A stretch of 64,000 nt of DNA from Rhipicephalus microplus (Eukaryota; Arthropoda; Arachnida; Ixodida; Ixodidae). The stretch covers positions 61,955,502 through 62,019,501 of the forward strand of contig NC_134701.1 of the NCBI RefSeq assembly GCF_043290135.1, in the 5' to 3' direction. The position numbers and the translations under genes are program-made. The notes under the pieces are model-generated. The model searched no databases, was not told the origin of the DNA, and worked only from the letters and a program-made list of their open reading frames with translations. Below, in pieces: positions 43,888 to 54,264 of the stretch. Every line of letters begins with the position of its first letter. Within the stretch, counting starts at the first letter, position 1.

Positions 43888-44123
43888 CTACGATACTGAA
43901 GCGATGCATGGTAGAAGAAGAGAACGAGGTTGGCACGAGCAGTGATCTGCCAGATCCCTCCCTGGACTCGCATTCATCATCTTTTGTAAATAAAGGCATC
44001 TTACCGTAACAAGATTGGTGGAGGTGCTGGGTTCAGCGGAGTGATCCCAGGCGAACGATCACGGAAGCGCTACCTCAAGAACCACGCCGAAGCCGCCTAC
44101 TGGCTGGTCTACCACCACTCTCT

Positions 44124-44910
44124 ATGGATCCGATTGCTGACGGTGACACCACGCACTCTTCGTCTGGCGCTACGTGGCCCCGACACATGATACCACGAAG
44201 CTTCTCTGGGAGGGTCGGAGAAAATGTCGACGAATGGCTGAAACACTTCAACCGTGTGAGTAAATACAATTGTTGGGATGCGGCCTCCCGGTTGTCCAAT
44301 GTCGGATTGTTTCTTCAAAGGGTTGGTGTGGTTTGAAAGCCACGAAGAAACAATAACGACCTGGGAAGTGTTTGAGAAAGAAATAGAGAGCTGCTTCGGG
44401 GACCCATTGATGAAGAAGAAGCGCGCTGAGAAAACTTTGATGCAGCGTGCTGAAGTTCCCGGTGAAACATGCACAACTTATAATGAAGAGATTCTGAAAT
44501 TGTGCAAGTCTGTAGACCCGCGCATGAATGTAGATGACAAGGTTGGGCATCTCAAAGGGGTTGCTGAGGATGTCTACAATTTCCTCATCGACAAAGGCAC
44601 CTTGGCGCGTCTGTAGCGGACATAATCCAACACTGCCGCATGTTTGGGACACTGAAGGCTAGGGGCATCACTCCCAAATTTGGTAGACTTGCCAACGTCA
44701 CCACCGTTGCAAGTGTTGACGTCCCTGCAACATCATCCTGTGATCTTGCCTCAATGATCACGCAAATCATATGCGAAGAACTTGGACGACGTGATGCTGT
44801 CAACCCGCCGGGGCACATGCTAGCGGCGCCTTCCCGTCATACGACGCAATGTGTGCTGCCGTCGATGCCACGCTATATGATGTTCCCCAATAAAAAGCAC
44901 CAGGGCCTCC
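44124..44910 (+). pseudogene. Gypsy gag remnant
   Basis: The first frame (from 44124) reads RSFSGRVGENVDEWLKHFNR, matching the retrotransposon-gag opening. It shifts near 44325 to a frame with VWFESHEETITTWEVFEKEI and GDPLMKKKRAEKTLMQRA, ending at 44614. A third frame from 44640 (MFGTLKARGI) covers the linker. The CCHC knuckle is missing, removed by the deletion that joins gag to RT near 44910-44926. Confidence 0.7.
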
Positions 44911-44925
44911 AACCGACAACCTACG

Positions 44926-47260
44926 TCATCATTTGCAAATCCCCATGCACCCGAATGACAAAGAGAAAACGGTCTTCATAACCTCAGATGGACTATTTGA
45001 ATTCAATGTAATGCCTTTTGGCCTATGCAACGTTCCAGCCACGTTTGAGCGCATCATGGACTCTATATTACGTGGACTAAAGTGGGAAGTTTATCTTTAC
45101 TACCCGGATGACATTATAATTTTTGTTCGTACATTCGATGAGTACAACTATCATCTAGACATTGTTCTCACCTGCCCTGAGAGAGCTAAGCTCACCCCGA
45201 ACTCTAAGAAGTGTCACTTCGGCAGCCGTGAGACTCGTTCTCGGTCACCTGGTGGACAAGCATGGCGTTTGACCCAACCCCCAGAAAGTCACTGTAGTCA
45301 GCAGCCTCAAACAACCACAGCCTGTTTGAGAGTGGCGATTTTGGGCCTACGCTCGTACTTCCGTCGCTTCTTGCCCAAGTTCGCCCACCTCGCTTACCCT
45401 TTGACGTCCCTACTCAACAAGAACGCACCTTTTCGGTGGTCAGCGGAATGCGAGTCGTCTTTTTCGCAACTAAAGTTTGTTCTTACGTCAGGGCCCGTGC
45501 TTCGCCACTTTGTCCCATCTACTGCCACAGAAGTTCATACCGACGCCAGTAGTGTAGGTATCGGCGCCGTCTTGGCCCAACGCCATAGAGTTGCTGAACA
45601 CGTTGTTGCCTATGCCAGTCGCTGTTTAAGTAAACCGGAGCGAAACTATACTGTCACAAAGCAGGAATGTCTCGCGGTCATATTCGCCGTGCACAAGTTT
45701 CGCTCTTATATCTATGGACGCCGATTCTTGATTATCACGGACCACCATTCTTCATGTTGGCTCACTGGACTACGGGACCCATCTATACTGTCACAAAGCA
45801 GGAATGTCTCGCAGTCATATTCGCCGTGCACAAGTTTCCCCTTATATCTGTGGACGCCGATTCTTGATTATCACAGACCACCATTCTTCATGTTGGCTCA
45901 CTGGACTACGGGACCCATCTGGTCGTCTTGCTCGTTGGGCGTTACAATTGCAAAAACACTACATTGAAGTCTGTTACAAGAGCAGTCATCGTCATGCCGA
46001 CGCCGATCGCCTTTCACAGCTTCCCCTTCCGGCAACCGAGTGTGACGCTGACAACTTTGATGAATATTTCGCAGTAGTGGATACTCTGTTTCATGACCTA
46101 ACAACTTTTCGAGCAGAGCAACGCAGTGACAACAGTCTCACTTTCTTTATTTTCGGAACGAATGATCAACGTGGTTTCGTCGTAAAGGAAGGCGTTCTTT
46201 ACAAAAAGAATTGTTGTGGCGTAGGCCCTCGCCTACTTCTAGTTGTGCCTTCAAGTTTGCGACAACACGTACTTCGAGCAATGGACGATGACCCAACATC
46301 TGGCCATATGGGTTTTTCTAGGACATTTTATCACACTCAAGAACGCTTCTTCTGACAGAAGATGCGTAAAAATGTGACTGCATACGTTGCGAGCTGTGAG
46401 CAATGTCAACGCTACAAGCGTCCTACAACTCCGCCAGCCGGACTACTTCATTCCATAGAACCCCCAGGCTCACCATTTGACATCGTCGGTGTTGACCTGC
46501 TCGGCCCTTTCCCGGATCATTGTGGGCGTTGACCACCTCACACGCTATGCTGAAATTGCAGCGATTCCTGCGGCAATGGCCACTCAAGTTTCACAGTTCA
46601 TGCTGATGCACGTTATATCATCATCAGTGATCGCGGGTGGCAATTTGTTGCCGATGTAGTTTAATATCTCCTTCGTCTTGCTTCGTGCCATTTTCGTCAA
46701 ACTACCCCGTATCACCCGCAGGCTAATGGTTTGACGGAACGAACTAATAGGACTCTCGTCAACATGATTTTCATGTATGTTGATTCCGGACACAAAAAAT
46801 GGGACGCCATCTTGCCATTTATAACTTTGGCCTACAACACAGCACAGCACGAAACGACGAGATACAGTCCCTTTTATCTGCTCTACGTACGCCAACCCCG
46901 CACAGATTTGGACACTATTCTTCCTTTCTCCGAGACTGATCAACCTACTCTCGCCGAAATAACCATTTTCCACGCAGAAGAGGTCTGGCGCATGGCCTAG
47001 CTGTCTTCGAACTTTCCCAAAAACGCTCTAAGAGCCGTTGCGACAGAAGTCACCGGCACGTGTTGCTTGGGATTTGGTGTGGCTTTGGACGCTGCTTCGC
47101 AAGCGCGGCCTCTGCCAAAAGTTTCTGGCCAACTGCACTGGTCCGTATGTTGTCCCGGAGAGTCTCAGCGATGTAACGTATATGATATCTCGGCTGTTGT
47201 CAACTGGCCGCCGCTCAAGCAAGACCAACGTCGCTCATGTTGCCCCGTTTAAAACGCTTT
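44926..47260 (+). pseudogene. Gypsy pol remnant (RT, RNase H, integrase)
   Basis: RT begins mid-domain: FITSDGLFEFNVMPFGLCN, then VYLYYPDDIIIF, where the active-site YLDD reads YPDD. RNase H: EVHTDASSVGIGAVLAQ. A 137-bp tandem duplication (45647-45920) shifts the frame. Integrase: TSGHMGF, SCEQCQRYKRP (zinc binding), GVDLLGPFP, then frameshifts through VDHLTRYAEI, and later LTERTNRTLVN with the AYNTAQHETTRYSPFYLLY block. The C-terminus (NCTGPYVVPESLSDVTYMI, NVAHVAPFK) ends near 47260. It is non-functional. Confidence 0.8.
45647..45920 (+). repeat. 137-bp tandem duplication inside RNase H
   Basis: Unit 1 (45647-45783) and unit 2 (45784-45920) both begin TATACTGTCACAAAGCAGG and end CTACGGGACCCATC. 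They differ at a few positions, so the duplication is old. The period is not a multiple of three and breaks the reading frame. Confidence 0.9.
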
Positions 47261-47716
47261 CATCATCGCAACGAAGCCTAATTAGCCCGGTGGGCATCGT
47301 CTGCAAAGGAAAAATTGCTACGATAATGAGGGGACACGTGGTCCCGACGTATTGTATGCAAGAAAGAGACGACAAAACTTTCACAGAAGCGTCCCCATGG
47401 CGCTTCCACCAGAAAATGTCACAAAGACGCGGGAACGCAGGCACAAAACAGGGCGTTTACTTTCGTAACCAAAGGCCAAAAGCACGAACACCAAAGCACG
47501 CGCCCACAGAACTACTCCGTTATCCTCCCCAGAGGCTGACCACTATAGTTGCCAGCCTACCTTGCGTCGATTCCCCTCTTTCAAGAGCGACCGTCCCGGT
47601 AGATTGACTAAGATGCTAGAAATGGCCATGGAAAAGGATGGTCGCGTCAACGAAAAAAAAATAATCCCACGCTGTTGTGGATAATAAGAAAAATTTCGAA
47701 GTGTTCATAACTCGCA
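47261..47716. other. Junction between two gypsy copies; nothing identified
   Basis: The pol frame stays open to 47607, but the downstream residues match nothing I recognise. It may contain remains of the missing 3' LTR. Confidence 0.35.
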
Positions 47717-48007
47717 GGCGTAGTACGGTTTCATCCGTACTACATGGACTACTTCTGGACGTGGACGTCTTCGGTTTAAACTGGTATCGGAGCTTTGGGG
47801 AACTACCTCGTAATTCACGTCACTGAGGTAGCGCACAACTTCGTAAGGGCCAAATTAATGTCGCAATAGCTTCTCCAACAGCCCACGATGCCGATTTGGT
47901 GTCCACACCCAAACATAGTCACCTGGTTGATAGTGGGCATTCCTTTGGCCTTGGTTGTAACGGCGAGCGTCGGTAACTTTCTGCGTGCGAATGCGGTTCC
48001 GTGCAAG

Positions 48008-50525
48008 CTAGCGGGCTTCCTGGTCTTTCTCAACGAAGTCGTCAATGCTGTCATTTCCGCGGGTGTCCTGGTCTATGGGGAGCATAGCGTCCAACGGTGT
48101 TGTGACGCGACGGCCATAAACAAGCTTAAATGGTGTTAGGCCTGTGGTCTCTTGCTCAGCGGTATTATAAGCAAACGTGACGTACGGCATAATTTCATCC
48201 CAGGTTTGGTGCTCTACATCAACATACATAGATGGCATGTCAGCCAGTGTTTTGTTTAACCGCTACGTCAAGCCGTTCGTTTGGGGATGATAAGCAGTTG
48301 TTTTCCGGTGGTTGGTGTACGTCACTTGGCGACCTATTCCAATAACTCTGCCTTAACTCTTTCGTTACCGTGGGAAAATGTGCCACTTTTTGTAGGTTTT
48401 TGTAATTATTTTTTGTAGTAGACATTATCATTGTTACAGTGCCATGCTATATATCAATAGAAAGCTAAATAAACGTACTTTCTAATGATATTACTTTTAA
48501 AAAGAAATATTTGGGGGTAACAAGTAATAATATTCTTGAAAAACAAGATTTATTGAAAATTGCATAGAACATTTCTAATTCGGTGCTTATAACACAAAAT
48601 CAGAAAAAAAGAAAAATAATCTGAAATATACAAAATGCTTTCAAATCAATGGTCTATAAAAGAAGAAAGTTTGAGCTGCCTAGGTCATAAATCATATGAG
48701 TTACAAATTTTTTTTTCTGCCTAGTGGAAACTGCCTTGTTCCATCTAGTGCCACAATTATATTTTTTTCCTCTACAAATTTTTCAAACAGAACAATGCAA
48801 TGAATGTTACTAAATAAATAGATAAATGAGCTGTTGAACCATGGGCATTTTAAAAAATTGTGCTGAATAGGAACTCGGGAAAAAAATCTCAAACACGAAA
48901 CATAACTCTGACGACGACGACGACGACGATCCGGGCAGGTTTTGCGAATCTCCATCGTCAGAACTAAAATCCGACGATCCGATATTATCCTCAGAGTCCT
49001 GCTGCTAGAAACAGCAGAATAATCAATTGCAGATGCGACAGAATTGCCAGAAAGACGTCGTTCACGCGAGGGTCCGGCGGCCAGATCGTCAGCCATCTTC
49101 GTAAACAAAACAAGCGAACTGCGCACTTTGAACCGGCGATAAAAATCGCCGCCGCGCGGAAAAAAAACAAACTACACAGGAAATGGAAGATTAGTGCTCA
49201 GAAAATGCGCTGGATGGCGCAGCTAGTCCATAGGAGCGCCGGTATTTTTAAATTTTCGCGCGGCGCTTATGGGTCACCGGTGACCCAAGTTCTATAGGCG
49301 CGGTAACGAAAGAGTTAAATGCTGCTCCGCGATTGGTTATGAGAACAGCAAGTGCACCATGATGCAAAACAATGTCGTGAATGAAGAATCTGGCGGCTTC
49401 GACTGCAGTTCCTCAGGCAAAGCTTTGGTTTCTGCATAGCGAGTCAGATAGTGGGTTGCGACGATTATCCACTTATTTTCTGAGAATGACGTAGGAAATG
49501 AACCAAGAAGATCCATTCCCACTTGCTGAAACGGTACTCGAGGTGGATCTAAAGGCTGGAGGAAGTCGGCGGGCTGTGTGGGTGTAACTTTATGCCTCTG
49601 ACAGTCACGGCAGGAGCGGACATAGCGCTGAACGGACGAACACAGCTGTGGCCAGTAGTACTTCTGTCAGATGCGCGCTAATGTCCTAGCAAAGCCAAAG
49701 TGACCGGCAGAAGGATCGTCGTGGCACGCCTGCTAAACTGCCTCACGCAGTGCCGTTGGCACGGCGATGAGAAAAGTTTCTTGGCTGCTCTCAAGTTGTA
49801 GAGAACATTGTTCTGCAGGCAATACGATGTTACTCCACGTGAGAGCCGGCGTGGGACGATAACGTCTTCTCTTTAAAGATGCTGGATGACAGGAAGTAGC
49901 CCAATGTCCTCACGTTGAAGCTCAGCCATCCGCACCACATCGACGATGCGAAGAAATGGTAAATCTTGTTCAGTGTCAGATGACGTCGAATAGGACCACG
50001 AGACAGACAGTCAGCATCTGTATGCTTATGTCCTTGAAGGCGGGGGCTCCAGCGGGCGAGGCGGCCTGATGGATCCCGTAGATTGGCAAGCCAACAGAGT
50101 GAATGGTGGTCACTGACCGCTTGAACGGGCCGGCCGTACAGGTAGGGTCAAAACTTGCTAATGGCACAAACGACTGCTGGGGACTCTTTTTCGGTGGTAG
50201 AGTATTTAGCCTCTGCTTTTGTGAGACTGCGGCTCGCGTAAGCGATCACACGCTCTGCGCCGTCCTGCCATTCAATTAGAATGGTTCCGATTCCTACGTT
50301 GCTGGCGTCCATGTGAATCTCAGTCTCGGCAGTGTCGTCAAAATGTGCCAGCGTTGGAGCTTTCTGCAGTCGATTGCGTAGCTCTACGAAGGCTTGCTGT
50401 TGTTCTTCCGTCCGTACGAAGGGCACATCTGGCCGTGTCAGTCTTATAAGAGGTTCTGCAATTTTCGAAAAATTTTCGACAAAATGGCGGTAGTAGGCAC
50501 AGAGTCCGAAAAATTGATTCTCCAC
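48008..50525 (-). pseudogene. Gypsy pol remnant (RT end, RNase H, integrase), split
   Basis: Open pieces from 5' to 3' on the minus strand: 50525-50148 with FGLCAYYRHFVENFSKIAEP and EIHMDASNVGIGTIL (RT end and RNase H), 49522-49337 with MGMDLLGSFPTSFSENK and THYLTRYAETKAL (integrase core), then, beyond the inserted element, 48238-48008 with PYVTFAYNTAEQETTGLTPF. The second catalytic region reads ITNRGAAF, Asn in place of Asp. Several stops separate the pieces. Confidence 0.75.
48357..49314. mobile_element. piggyBac-like non-autonomous element in gypsy integrase
   Basis: TTAA (48353-48356) then CTCTTTCGTTACCG. The right end is the exact inverse, CGGTAACGAAAGAG, then TTAA (49315-49318). The perfect 14-bp terminal repeats and TTAA duplication mark a piggyBac-type insertion of 958 bp. 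A perfect 16-bp palindrome, GGGTCACCGGTGACCC (49271-49286), lies near the right end. Inside, a minus-strand frame translates as an acidic, Ser-rich stretch (EDNIGSSDFSSDDGD), like the N-terminus of piggyBac transposases, but the catalytic domain is missing. Confidence 0.85.
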
Positions 50526-50589
50526 TCGCGGAAGAGTTATTACGCCACTGTGTGTTTCTATCTGTTTAACTTCTTCATCTATTCACGTC

Positions 50590-51393
50590 ACGTGATGCCA
50601 AATTTAGTATATGTGGAGCTAGCGAAACGGCCGCGAGCTCGCTATGAACGTGGTATGTTGTCCTGTTCTTACACGACACGCGTGTCAGGATTATCATGTT
50701 TCCACCAGTCATATATTTCATCATTCATTGACGCCACATAACATCAAATTTGGTATATGTGGACGTAAGAAAACGGCCGCGAGCGCGTCATGAACGGCCC
50801 AATATACTCCAATGAAGCATCGATGCGCATGCACGCTGGGCACAGTGACGCTACGTTAGCAAAACTCGAGCACTCTAAAGTCTGACGCCAGGCGCGACCA
50901 GCGTCCGTCGGTGCGGCCCGACGGCAACTGGCGCGAAATGCGACATTTTGCATTTCGTGCCGATGCGTAACCCAAACAACACTGCGTTTCCTCTTTTCAT
51001 CACGGAGGGACGCCGGACACGCTGAAACGCGCATGCGTCCAAGCAACGCAGCGCAGTGCGTGCCTGCGAGTACATGGCAGGACCGGCGGCTGGCGTGGCA
51101 ACTCCGGCGTGACGCAACGAAATGAATGCCGGCGAGCACGTGCACCGTGTCACGTCGAAATGTATTGGCGCCTTGACTGTGGCATGCAGTCATGTTCTCA
51201 CATGATACACATCTGACGATTATCATGCTTGCACCAGTCACATACCTTCGTCATTCATTGGCGTCACGTAATACCCAATTTGGCATATGTGAAGCTATCG
51301 AAACGGTCGCGAGCGCTGCAGTGTGGAATGTAGTCATGTTGTTACATGACACGCATGTCGTGATTATCATGTTTGTATGTGTCATTCACCCAT
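50590..51393. repeat. Satellite-like repeat, about 147-bp period, left part
   Basis: Copies of AAATTTGGTATATGTG, then GCTAGCGAAACGGCCGCGAG and CATGTTNTNACATGACAC recur. The ACGGCCGCGAG landmark is at 50627, 50773 (146 bp apart) and 51303. The stretch 50800-51180 is a non-repeat or strongly diverged insert. The array continues after the LTR element, at 55323. Confidence 0.8.
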
Positions 51394-52451
51394 TGTGATG
51401 TGTGGTGCGCGTTCAAAGTGCGCGCCTTCGAAAAGTGCGCGTCACGGAAAAAAAAAAACAAAAGGAGAAATACCAGAGTGCACGTGCGGTGCTGCTTAAA
51501 CAAGAATGACGACGTTAAAGAGCGTCAAGCACGAGGATGCGTGGCAGGACGTGAAGTAAACAAAAGGTAAAACATCCAATGGGCAGCGAACACGGAGATT
51601 TCAAGGCCCAATGGCTTGACACCACGAAACAGCAGTATCTCCAATGAGAACGAGACAAGTGGGCCAGAGCTGAAGCAGGAGCCTGAGCAGACCAGAGCAA
51701 GGGGAATTCGAGGCAGGCAGTGCAAGCGGAAGGTCGTCACCGGACCGGGCGCTGAAGATGGGCCGTTGGGTTCCGGACCCGAGCCTACAGGACTTCCACC
51801 GGCCGGGGCCTCCTGCTGTCGGGTTCCCGCTCCAAAGGACCGTGGCCATCCGGTCCTGAACTCCTTTCCAGGGCCTGCGGACTTTGGTTCCGGCAGGCGA
51901 GCTACAGCCGTCGGGCTCCGGGCCCGAGCTGTGCGCCCAGCTGCTTGACTAGGTCGACCCTAGTTCCCGGACGCGTCGCCACCAGCCTGCGTTCTCCCGT
52001 CTCCGACGTGTCCACGCTCCTCAAGCCGAAACCATCACGATTTGGTAGGGCTTTTCGACGTGTCGCCAGCAGCCAGCGTTCCCTCGTCCTCGTCCAGCCC
52101 ACGCATTGACGCAGGAGTCACGGCGTTCCGGTTTCTCATCACCGCCGAAAACCAACTTGTGGGTGAGACTGCACCGATACTCTTGCGCTACTCCCATCAC
52201 TCAGCCCCTTTCGAACGTTAGGTTTAGTTACTGACTTTGAACGTTCTTGTTGGGTGTTTACAGATGTGTTTCGTCATGTCCAGTCAACTGTTTATTAAGT
52301 GTTTTGTTTTGTGAGGAATCTTTGCCTTTTTACTTTTCAATTAAACTTTTTGTGTGTTTCTTGGAAACCGAACGGCTTTGTCCTTATTAACAAAACTCTC
52401 TGAGGCTCAGCCCGGGAGAAAAACAAATCAGCAACAAGAACCCGCATCACA
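51394..52451 (+). repeat. 5' LTR, 1058 bp
   Basis: It begins TGTGATGTGTGGTGCGCGTT and ends AACCCGCATCACA, with TGTGATG and CATCACA as inverted ends. A GC-rich hairpin-prone start (GTGCGCGTTCAAAGTGCGCG) and an A run follow. ATTAAACTTTTTGTGTG near 52342 may be the poly(A) signal region. Open frames inside (for example 51616-51948) are present in both LTRs, but I see no sign that they are coding. Confidence 0.9.
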
Positions 52452-52454
52452 AAT

Positions 52455-52472
52455 TGGCGTCCGCGACAGGAC
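52455..52472 (+). promoter_or_regulatory. Primer binding site candidate of the non-autonomous LTR element
   Basis: TGGCGTCCGCGACAGGAC lies three bases inside the 5' LTR and begins with the TGG expected opposite a tRNA CCA end. It differs from the site used by the two gypsy elements (TGGTGGAGGTGC), so its enzyme partner is probably not the gypsy family seen in this window. Confidence 0.55.
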
Positions 52473-52517
52473 AAAGTCGTTTGTTTTTCCAGTAGATTTT
52501 TTGACGCGGTTAACACG

Positions 52518-53957
52518 ATGACGAACACGTGGGAGTTAATTGAGTTGGCGGATAAAATGGGACTGACGGGAGCGGAGTTTAGAGTATGGTACGAGGAGCG
52601 GATGGAGAGGGAGCGTGAGCAACGGGCTGCAGAACGAAAGGCGGCGAAGGAAAAGCTTGAATTGGTGCTTAGAGCTAAGAAGGAGGAGCTAGAGCGCGTA
52701 ACGCGTGAAAATAAAGTGTTGCTAGAGCGTCAGACACGCATACTGAAGCAGCAGCTCCAATTAGAGAGGGTGGACTTCGAGCGGCGACTCGAGCTTGCGA
52801 TGGCGAAAAGGGGGCAGCTGGCGATGCAGAAGGTCGAGCAAGCGGTGAATGTTTGCTCCGATAGCAGCGTTTGCTGGAGGGAAGTCGATTCCTGCAAGGT
52901 TGGCCTCGAGCCTCGCGACAGCCTTACTTCGGAGCGAGAAGCTCAGATAGAGGAAGGCAGAGAGGTGGACAGCCAAGAAGGCAGGAGTCATGAGGAGTTT
53001 GTTGAAGCGACGGAAAGCTCCTCTGGCTGGGAACATATTACTTCCGTTAGCTGCTTGGGGACCTCTGAGAGGCCAAGCACCTATGAAGAAGAGCGCCTGG
53101 ATATGGGCGACCTAGAAGCTGTGGAAAATGTTGTGGAGCAAAGCTTCGATAGCAGGGAACGAAGAAGCTCCATTCAGAATGAGGTGTGTATCAGAACGTC
53201 TCAGAGGCCGAGCACATTTCGGGAAGGGGTAGGGCTACCTCTCAATAGCTCCATGGAAGGAGCGCTAGAACGTCATTGGGAAGATGGCAGCGAATGCCAT
53301 GAAGGCTCTGATATAGTGGCCACTGATTGTTTTGTACCGACAGAGGTAGCAGCAGGCACCACGTCAATGGTCCTAGACCATACGTATATCTCACTCAGAG
53401 AGAGAGGGGATTCTAGTTCACAGGATAGCGTAACTGCTATTTGTCCGAGAAAACACGATGGGAGTGCTGAAGCACTCTTCAAAATAAACAGTATCGAATC
53501 GGAGGTGGGCTCGATAGTAGGTATGGAGAATGCCAGACAGGGTCTTGAACCTGAGAACGTGATTGGTTTTGAACCTATAATTAAGTCCACTCAAGATGAG
53601 CTGTATAATGACCGAGCACAACGGCATCCCTTCTCAAGAATCCAGGAACCTCACACGCTTGTCGGAGCGTTTGGGCTTGCTGAGGGCACCCCGAGCTTGT
53701 GTTCATTAGATGGTGAACTAAAAGAAAGCATTTGTGTGAGAGATTGTGGCATTTGGACATTCGTGTCTCAGTGCGTTTCGTGTCGACGCCGACGGCTCGA
53801 GACCGCGCCCTGTTCCTCTGTGACCGGTAAGCGTTCATGTGGCCGGCGGGGGCGCAGACACGCGTTTCAGCGAAAGTGCATAAAAGCATGTTTGCCACAG
53901 TTACTTTCGAAACGTGCGAGAAGGGCAGTGCGTCTGGTTTGGGACGCGATAACCTGA
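52518..53957 (+). CDS. Gag-like ORF of the non-autonomous LTR element
   Basis: The 479 codons are intact. The ATG at 52518 is 66 bp after the LTR and is the first good start. Residues 1-25 (ELIELADKMGLTGAEFRVWY) resemble the opening of gag proteins of some arthropod LTR elements. Residues about 26-100 are a highly charged Glu/Arg/Lys coiled coil. Residues 110-400 are acidic and Ser-rich, with a short repeat TSERPSTY (182-189) and TSQRPSTF (227-234). Residues 405-479 are basic with Cys at 406, 410, 419, 422, 432, 441, 454 and 458, suggesting nucleic-acid binding, but they fit no CCHC knuckle. There is no protease or polymerase motif. Its role (particle assembly or RNA packaging) is inferred. 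Confidence 0.75.
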   Translation: MTNTWELIELADKMGLTGAEFRVWYEERMEREREQRAAERKAAKEKLELVLRAKKEELERVTRENKVLLERQTRILKQQLQLERVDFERRLELAMAKRGQLAMQKVEQAVNVCSDSSVCWREVDSCKVGLEPRDSLTSEREAQIEEGREVDSQEGRSHEEFVEATESSSGWEHITSVSCLGTSERPSTYEEERLDMGDLEAVENVVEQSFDSRERRSSIQNEVCIRTSQRPSTFREGVGLPLNSSMEGALERHWEDGSECHEGSDIVATDCFVPTEVAAGTTSMVLDHTYISLRERGDSSSQDSVTAICPRKHDGSAEALFKINSIESEVGSIVGMENARQGLEPENVIGFEPIIKSTQDELYNDRAQRHPFSRIQEPHTLVGAFGLAEGTPSLCSLDGELKESICVRDCGIWTFVSQCVSCRRRRLETAPCSSVTGKRSCGRRGRRHAFQRKCIKACLPQLLSKRARRAVRLVWDAIT

Positions 53958-54250
53958 GTGTAGGGTTAGAAAACCGGTAGCTCTTTCTGGACTTCGACTT
54001 TTAGATGCGGACACAAGTAGCTTTGTCCATAGTCGATTTTGTAGTAAAAAGGTTTATTCCGGGTTTCAGAACTTTTAAATGCAATTGGGTGAATCTAAAG
54101 TTTAAGTATGGACATTTGGACGATGTAGCGAACTGTAGCCCGGTGATGTGTTGAACTGCGTGGTGCAAATATGTGGTTTAATTGTGACGTAGTGCAGAAC
54201 GCGCACTCATCGGCAGTTTTTTTTTCTAAAAAAAAAAAAAAAACTTGAAT

Positions 54251-54260
54251 AAAAGGGGGG
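54251..54260 (+). promoter_or_regulatory. Polypurine tract of the non-autonomous LTR element
   Basis: AAAAGGGGGG lies four bases before the 3' LTR (54265), the expected place for the plus-strand primer. Confidence 0.75.
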
Positions 54261-54264
54261 CGTA

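Larger units (their letters stand above)
43900..47260 (+). mobile_element. Second gypsy (Ty3) element, plus strand, decayed
   Basis: The end of a 5' LTR (AAATAAAGGCATCTTACC, then GTAACA ending at 44011) is followed by a primer-binding-site candidate (TGGTGGAGGTGCTGGG from 44016), gag (44124-44910) and pol (44926-47260). The 5' part of the LTR is not identifiable and may be cut off by the TA microsatellite. I found no 3' LTR. Gag joins RT directly, so the gag zinc knuckle, the protease and the first part of RT are deleted. Confidence 0.8.
47717..50525 (-). mobile_element. Third gypsy (Ty3) element, minus strand, partial
   Basis: The pol 3' end begins at about 47717, where GTAGTACGGTTTCATCCGTA closely matches the equivalent place in the element at 35156 (about 35632). 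It runs back through integrase and RNase H to RT at 50525, where homology stops abruptly. A TTAA-flanked element (48357-49314) interrupts integrase. No LTR is visible at either end. It belongs to the same family as the element at 35156-41417 but has more stops and shifts. Confidence 0.8.

Noticed and set aside
43719..44009. Overlapping ORFs with long Tyr-Ile runs
   Set aside because: They are translations of the (AT)n microsatellite.
48701..49126. Host gene on the minus strand
   Set aside because: It lies wholly inside the TTAA-flanked element, and its acidic Ser-rich stretch suits a piggyBac N-terminus remnant.
50590..51393. CRISPR-like array
   Set aside because: The units are about 147 bp, imperfect throughout and contiguous, without short identical repeats and unique spacers; the genome is eukaryotic.
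51616..51948. 111-codon ORF repeated at 54487-54819
   Set aside because: It is in the LTR and therefore occurs twice; open frames exist on both strands and no motif is seen.
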